Below are positions 58,818 to 64,000 of a stretch of 64,000 nt of DNA, piece after piece. Source of the stretch: Nectonema munidae. Taxonomy: Eukaryota; Nematomorpha; Nectonematoida; Nectonematidae. Under the pieces are notes generated by a model. It did not search any database, was not told the origin of the DNA, and saw only the letters and a program-made list of their open reading frames with translations. The number at the start of each line of letters is the position of its first letter. The stretch's first letter is position 1. The position numbers were made by a program, and so were the translations under genes. The stretch spans positions 868,001-932,000 of the forward strand of contig JAUIRK010000885.1 of the NCBI GenBank assembly GCA_030549495.1, given 5' to 3'.

Positions 58818-60115
58818 GAAAATGGTTAGAGGAACTTGTACAAACAATCCGGTTAATTTTTGTTTTATTTGTTGATGTGTACCAACAAAGGCTTATAAAC
58901 GAAAAATATCAAAATACGTCAAAAACTTTATAATTTAAAAAACTAATTTCCAAATTGAAGTGGGAGATCAAGACAAGAGATGGGCACCAGTTCGTTTTGC
59001 TTCCTTGCTCTATCGAAATGGGCAAATGTGGAAAAGGCCTCGTGAGAAATCTCAATTTAACAAAACATCAGAGTGAAGTGTTAGCGTCGCGGCTACAAGA
59101 AAATAATTTGCTGCATAAAGATGTTCGAGTAAATTCAGATCGCGTTCTGATAACTTTGTACATAGATTTTCATTAGAAAACAATGTCATATTGTAATAAT
59201 ATTCGTGGACTGTTCATGAATTTGAATTTGAGCTACGACCCTACTGAATGGAGACTGTTTATCGATTCTTAACTTTACAGTACAAAAACTGTACTTCTGC
59301 ATAATGGAAACGCCCTACCATCGATTCCAGTTGCCCATTCGGTGGTTTTAAAAGAGAATTAGGAAGATTTGACATTTATTCTAGAAAAGATAAAGTACAA
59401 AAAGCATAAATGGCAAATCTGTTGTGATTAGAAGTGGTTGCAATTTTGAGTGGACTTCAATTAGGTTTCATAAAATATATGTGCTTCCTATGCAGAAGGG
59501 ATAGCCTCGCTAAAAAAGAACATTACATACGTTCAGAATGGGAACCCAGAGACGGTACGCCAGAATCACGCAATTTGTAAAAGCCATAGACAACGATAAA
59601 CCTGCTTTTAAATATATGAGAGAAAAGTTTACAAAATTAAGTGATGCAAAAGTAAAGGAAGGTGTATTTGTTGGTCCACAGATTAGAAAACTTTTGCTTG
59701 GCGACGCTTTTGATGATACTATGAGAACTGGAACTAGGAGCATGGGTTAGCTTCAAGCGAGTATGCAATAGTTTTTTGGGAAAGCATAAGTATGCGAATA
59801 ATGAATAGTGGCTGATTTGATCAAATCGTATGAGAGATTGGGATGTAACATGTCGCTAAAGCTCCATTTTCTCCACTCCCATCATTCATTTTTTCCAGAA
59901 AATCTATCAGATCTAAGTGATGAACACGGTGAACGATTTCACCAAGACATTGTTGCAATGGAAACGCGTTACAAAGGAAAGTGGGCGCAGCTATGTTGGC
60001 AGACTTTATTTGGAGTCTACAACGTGATGAACCCGGTAGCAAACATAAGAAGAATCATAAGTACTGTTAAAGACAGCTCACCAGTCATATTTGTTTTGTT
60101 TAGGCCTTTTCTTGC
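58818..60115 (+). pseudogene. Fossil of the WAPH/FVGPQIR-motif protein family, copy 2
   Basis: Plus strand, order as in copy 1 but more complete at both ends. N-terminal Cys region NPVNFCFIC (about 58850), EVGDQDKRWAP (about 58960; family VGDQDK-WAPH), LTKHQSEVLASRLQENNLL (59057), SYDPTEWRLFIDS (about 59232), LHNGNALPSIPVAHS (about 59298), KHKWQICCD, CRRDSLAKKEHYIRSEWEPR (59490-59550), DNDKPAFKYMREKFTKLSD and VKEGVFVGPQIRKLL (59590-59695), GCNMSLKLHFLHSHHSFFPE (59840) and LSDEHGERFHQDIVAMETRY (59914-59973). Several stops and frame shifts interrupt it. The conserved Asp/Glu blocks (WDSR, DEHGERFHQD) could be catalytic, but that is a guess. Mobile origin is inferred from the two decayed copies. 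Confidence 0.8.
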
Positions 60116-60129
60116 CATTTAAGTTATTT

Positions 60130-60973
60130 TTCCAACTTTTTGAAACATTTTATCATGTTAAATCGTAAAAATAAATAGTTAAAATGGAATATTTTCTTTG
60201 CAAATCTAAATATAGCTGTATATTAATAAAATATGGTAAACAATCATTAAAAGTTTCATTTAAATCGATTAAGTTCAACTATAGTATTTGGTCTAAAATG
60301 CCTCAATTTATGAAAAATATAAAATTTTAGTATGCGATTTACGAAAAATTGAGACCCGATAGAGAAAAACGGTTTGCAGAATCGGAATCAGCACACCCAA
60401 ATTACAAAGTCAGCTACTCTTAGCCTAATAATTTTTTAAAAATTGTTGGACAGTGTTATATTTGCTAAATATGATTTAAAAACAATCAAACTCTTAATTC
60501 CAAAATTGAAATTTATAGCACCTTTATCCATTTTATTTAATGCTTTAAAATTTTTATCAAGATTGCTTTTTAAATAGTTGGCAATGCTTTCACACGCTCC
60601 TTAAATTTTTTGTTAATAAAACTTAGTATACGTAATTTCATTACGATGTAATTATAGCGCATCAATTGGGAATGGAAAATTTAAGGTTTGTAGCAAATTT
60701 TCTTCGAAATATTTTACTTTCAATTTTTATTTAAAAGGGCCAAATTTAAAATAGAAAAATTCATAACAGACCATTCTTAGATCCAAGGCCTAAATGTATA
60801 TTTTAATTAATTTACTATACTAACTGAATATGTGTCTAGGTAGCTATATTATGAAGATTATATAAATAAGATGGGTGTCTGCTTTTCTATTTTAGTAATC
60901 TAATTTGGTAAAGTTAATAAATTTTAAAATTTAATTTTAAGAGGCAAAGTCTCTAAGTACAGAATAATAAATC
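60130..60973. other. AT-rich stretch, nothing recognised
   Basis: No supported feature; may include the 3-prime part of the element above. Confidence 0.4.
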
Positions 60974-60981
60974 CTACTAAC

Positions 60982-61405
60982 CAGTGGCGATTCTAAGTTT
61001 TTAAAAGTGGGAGCTGTGAGGACCAATGTTTTGTTAGATAACACTTATAATTTTTTAACGCAAAAATGCTCTGCTAACTAGCTTGGTTTTTTTGTTTTTG
61101 TATCTAGAAACATTGAAATTTTTGTAAGGGTTTTTATTAAATCTCAAATTTTTTTCTTCTTTGAAATAAAATGAGTAAATATAGAATATTTTTGAAGGTT
61201 TTTTGTTTAATTTATCCTTTTACAAGTGTATTCTACATAACTTTTTTCAAATACAAATGAAATTCACAATAAATTTTATAAAAAAATTCAGTAAATATTT
61301 AAAGGAGGTTCTGTATACAAAATTACCCAATGATATAAAGTGTGGGGGCAACATTGGGGCCAGCAAAAAACTGAGGCGGCTTGGCCCCCTTTAAAATCGT
61401 GACTG
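60982..61405. mobile_element. 424-bp hAT MITE
   Basis: CAGTGGCGATTCTAAGTTTT (60982) faces AAAATCGTGACTG (to 61405), with flanking octamers CTACTAAC and CTCCTAAC matching at 7 of 8. Same family as 43570-44049. A GGCGGCTTGGCCCCC block precedes the right end. Non-coding. Confidence 0.85.
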
Positions 61406-61574
61406 CTCCTAACCAATTCACTCGATATATTGGTAATATTGATGAAAGGAAAGGTAGAAAAAAATCGTTTTCCATGTTCAGACCCAATGAAAATACATAA
61501 ATTAATATACATTATAAAATATTTACATTATTTCACAATAACTATGTCTAATTAAAAAAAATTGACTTTTGTTG

Positions 61575-62345
61575 CAAATTTGCTAAAGATGCAATGCTAT
61601 GCTGTTGTAGTGACAAGCATGTGACTGAGTGGCGTTTTAATGAACTGCAGGGCATTAGAAAGTCTCTGTCTAGATGCCTTGGCTGTTGCTGGATAATTGG
61701 GAGGTATGATTTCATCATTATCATTCTCCTGAGTGTCACATTTTAGGTTGTATATGGTGCTCTCAGGAAGATTTCTTCCTTTCTCACCTTTTTTCCTGTC
61801 CCAATAGCTGTTTAATATTTACGTATTGTGTATCTGTCATAATTGTTTCAATTACTTTTCATTTTCAATACACTAGAAAAGGCATGGGGTCGCATAGAGC
61901 CTCCAACTTTTTTCAGCTAAAAATATTTTCAGAAATAAATATTTTTAAGGATTTATGTTAAATTTAATAAAATTTTGTAAATTAAGATAATTAATTTTTT
62001 ACCTCGATGGTCCACGTGAGTTTTAGAAAACCATTGAGATAGTCAATTTAAAACCAAAATTTTACAACCATTTTATTTTTGTCTTTGTTATCTTTTGTCA
62101 GGGTCGAACGCAATGTCATTTTTAGCTATAAAAAAAAAGTTGCCTTTCCTATTTTTAAGTGCGTGTGTCATAAAAAAAAATACGGTTGCATGATTGATAT
62201 GTCAGAATAACAAATTATACAGGCAGGAGTGAGAGCAATTGGTTTGATGAAAACAATGACAATATTGTATCGGATAGAGGGGTTATTGAATAATTGAGTG
62301 TCCGATAAACGAGGTCCGAAGTAAAAGTGTAAAAAAAACGAGGAG
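61575..62345 (-). pseudogene. Tigger/jerky-type element remnant
   Basis: The right side carries repeated terminal-type blocks, read on the minus strand: GACCTCGTTTATCGGACACT then AACCCCTCTATCCGATAC (62325-62262), the well-known style of Tigger/jerky termini. On the same strand a 70-residue open stretch at about 61795-61583 (GEKGRNLPESTIYNLK, NYPATAKASRQRLSNAL, QFIKT) could be the acidic C-terminal tail of such a transposase. The core domain between is missing, so this would be an internally deleted copy. The termini are more convincing than the peptide. Confidence 0.45.
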
Positions 62346-62399
62346 TAACATGTTCTATTCATTCAATTTTAGATCTGGTTTGTAAGTCTTTTAGTCAAA

Positions 62400-64000
62400 G
62401 ATCTAACTATTTGGAAATTTTTTATTTAAATGTCCTATCACTAATGCAATAAAATTATTAATTCATCGAACTGGGGTAAATAGCATGAATTTATCAAGCT
62501 CAAAGAAATACATGATGAATTTATGTAAAGCTATAAATCTTCAAATGATTTGTATTCACAATCGTGTGAAGACATTGTTATAGCAGAAAGCGTTATTGAA
62601 AGAATGTAATTCACTTGAAAAAATCGCTGGAGTTATATGTGGTTATGATGAAATTCGCAGCTGACAGTGCAAGTCTAATGTTGGGTAATAAAATAATAGT
62701 GGTGTGTTCATTGGAAAAAAACTCTTTTAAAAAGTTTGAAAATCATAAAAAAAAATTCGTTTCTGAAAATTTTTGAGCATGTGTATCCCAAGTTTGATCA
62801 AATTTGCGTGATCTGCCTATGGAGATATTTACTTTTATTTACAGTATAAATAACTAATTACTACTAATAATCTATATTTTTTCCTATGTATAGAAAATTC
62901 TTTTTTCTTTTAGTCTTTGTAATATTTTTTTATATTTTATGCTGTCTTTACTGCTTCAAGGAGCATTTTTTAATCTTATTGACTCGACTTTACTCTAACT
63001 TAATTTTCTGTTCAACACTAATTTTGCCATAATTAGCTCTCAATGCACTTTTTCTATTAATAAAGAAAGCACAACTTGTATTTAATTTTCTATTTCTAAG
63101 GGAGACAATGGCTTCTGCGAATTTTGACTAATTATGACAAATACGAAAAATATAATGATAAATGTAAACGTATATATATTTCAAAATGATATTACCCAGC
63201 CAATTATTTGGAGGCATATTTTCAAAGAAAAGAATCCCAAAGATTTTGGACATTTAAATACCTTCATATCTACAATACAAAATAGCTTACTATCAACTAT
63301 GGGCCTTTCTAGAAGCTCATTGTAGACCACAGAGATTTTTTCTGAAGACTAATATAAACATTTTTTATTAGCACCCTTTTTACTCTCAATAACAAATTAA
63401 AAAATATAATCTTTTAGAGCAAAAAAGTCCGATATTTTATCAATATGCACGGAAAATTAGAAAACTATTTTAATAATTCTATCAAACAGCCAAGTTTATT
63501 TTATTATAATTATTTAAATTTTACGTAAGAAATGTCTTAAATATTTCTATTCAATAAATTAGAACAAATTAGGCAGTTTAAATTTTTACATTTTATGTTA
63601 CTTCATATATAGACAAAAAATATTTTTACAATAAGAGTCTTATAGCAGGTAAAAATATCAATATATTTAAAAAAAATCTACACGGCTTTGGCGATTTAAA
63701 ATTGGAAGAAAATTAACAAACTAGAATAAAATAATCTTAATAAAAAATAATAAAAATAAAATTATAACTGAACAAATCTTAAGTTGGTTTGATGCGCCAC
63801 CATACATAAGCCACCTATGCTGGTTTACAGAACAAATCTTGTTAATTATCAAAATTATTTTTTACAAAATCAATAACAAAGAAATAACTTCTTTCAGAAG
63901 TAAAAGCACAAAAAAGAAGCTAAAAAATTAAAAAGTATAATATTTTATAAAGTTTTGAATAATATTTAAAAGTTAAGCTTTAAATACAAATATTAAGGTA
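62400..64000. other. AT-rich stretch, no firm feature
   Basis: At 62640-62690 the plus strand reads KFAADSASLMLG, which resembles the second catalytic block of some hAT transposases (DGAxSMxG) but stands alone. The remainder holds no recognisable gene, RNA or transposon end. Confidence 0.35.

Overview
The window is AT-rich (by eye about 70% or more A+T), gene-poor eukaryotic DNA. GT-AG introns, tRNA-derived SINEs, LINEs and many cut-and-paste DNA transposons point to an invertebrate animal genome. The mix of families (hAT of the ZBED5/SCAND3, GTF2IRD2, ZMYM1 and ZBED1 kinds, piggyBac, Merlin, Tigger/jerky, and a WAPH/FVGPQIR-motif protein family) is familiar from arthropods and cnidarians, but I cannot name the species. 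I recognised no bacterial genes, CRISPR arrays, rRNA, LTR retrotransposons, retroviruses or Polintons.

Only one unit looks like an ordinary intact host gene: a single-exon, seven-helix membrane protein at 8118-9002, in an island far richer in G+C than its flanks. It looks like a divergent rhodopsin-like receptor. Two weaker host-exon candidates lie at 985-1190 and 11963-12394 (both minus strand).

Layout. 1-7.5 kb: a GC-rich MITE, a dispersed repeat, a broken Merlin transposase (3.5-4.2 kb), a SINE and a decayed ZMYM1-like hAT (5.2-7.1 kb). 8-9 kb: the receptor gene. 10-19 kb: a Tigger/jerky relic (12.7-14.5 kb), SINEs, a LINE ORF1 relic with CCHC knuckles (18-18.8 kb) and a 152-bp MITE. 21-22 kb: a satellite array of about 150-bp units, interrupted by a dispersed repeat. 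23.5-27.3 kb: a nearly complete piggyBac transposase gene with an 899-nt intron, followed by a shortened ZMYM-type hAT. 28.7 kb: first copy of a TTAA-flanked piggyBac-type MITE family (others at 46.98 and 55.1 kb). 32.9-34 kb and 58.8-60.1 kb: two fossils of the same WAPH/FVGPQIR protein family. 36-37.5 kb: a ZBED5-type hAT relic.

40.7-47.4 kb is a nest of transposons: a ZBED1-like hAT (8-bp duplication CTTATAAC) holds a GTF2IRD2/ZBED5-like hAT, which holds a younger ZBED/SCAND3-like hAT (8-bp duplication GATTAAGG) whose 577-residue transposase has only one frame break; this last carries a 480-bp MITE. The outer element also carries a second MITE with a piggyBac MITE inside it. 48-50.7 kb: three more hAT-type elements, two with perfect 8-bp target duplications. 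51.3-53.6 kb: a minus-strand LINE with endonuclease, reverse transcriptase and Cys-rich C-terminal remnants. 53.9-58.7 kb: another hAT MITE, a long hairpin (72-bp arms) and a tandem repeat split by a ZBED1-type hAT. 60-64 kb: a MITE, a Tigger/jerky remnant and sequence I cannot assign.

No operon-like cooperation between genes is visible. The window is best read as a transposon graveyard with some recent hAT activity, surrounding one conserved-looking receptor gene.
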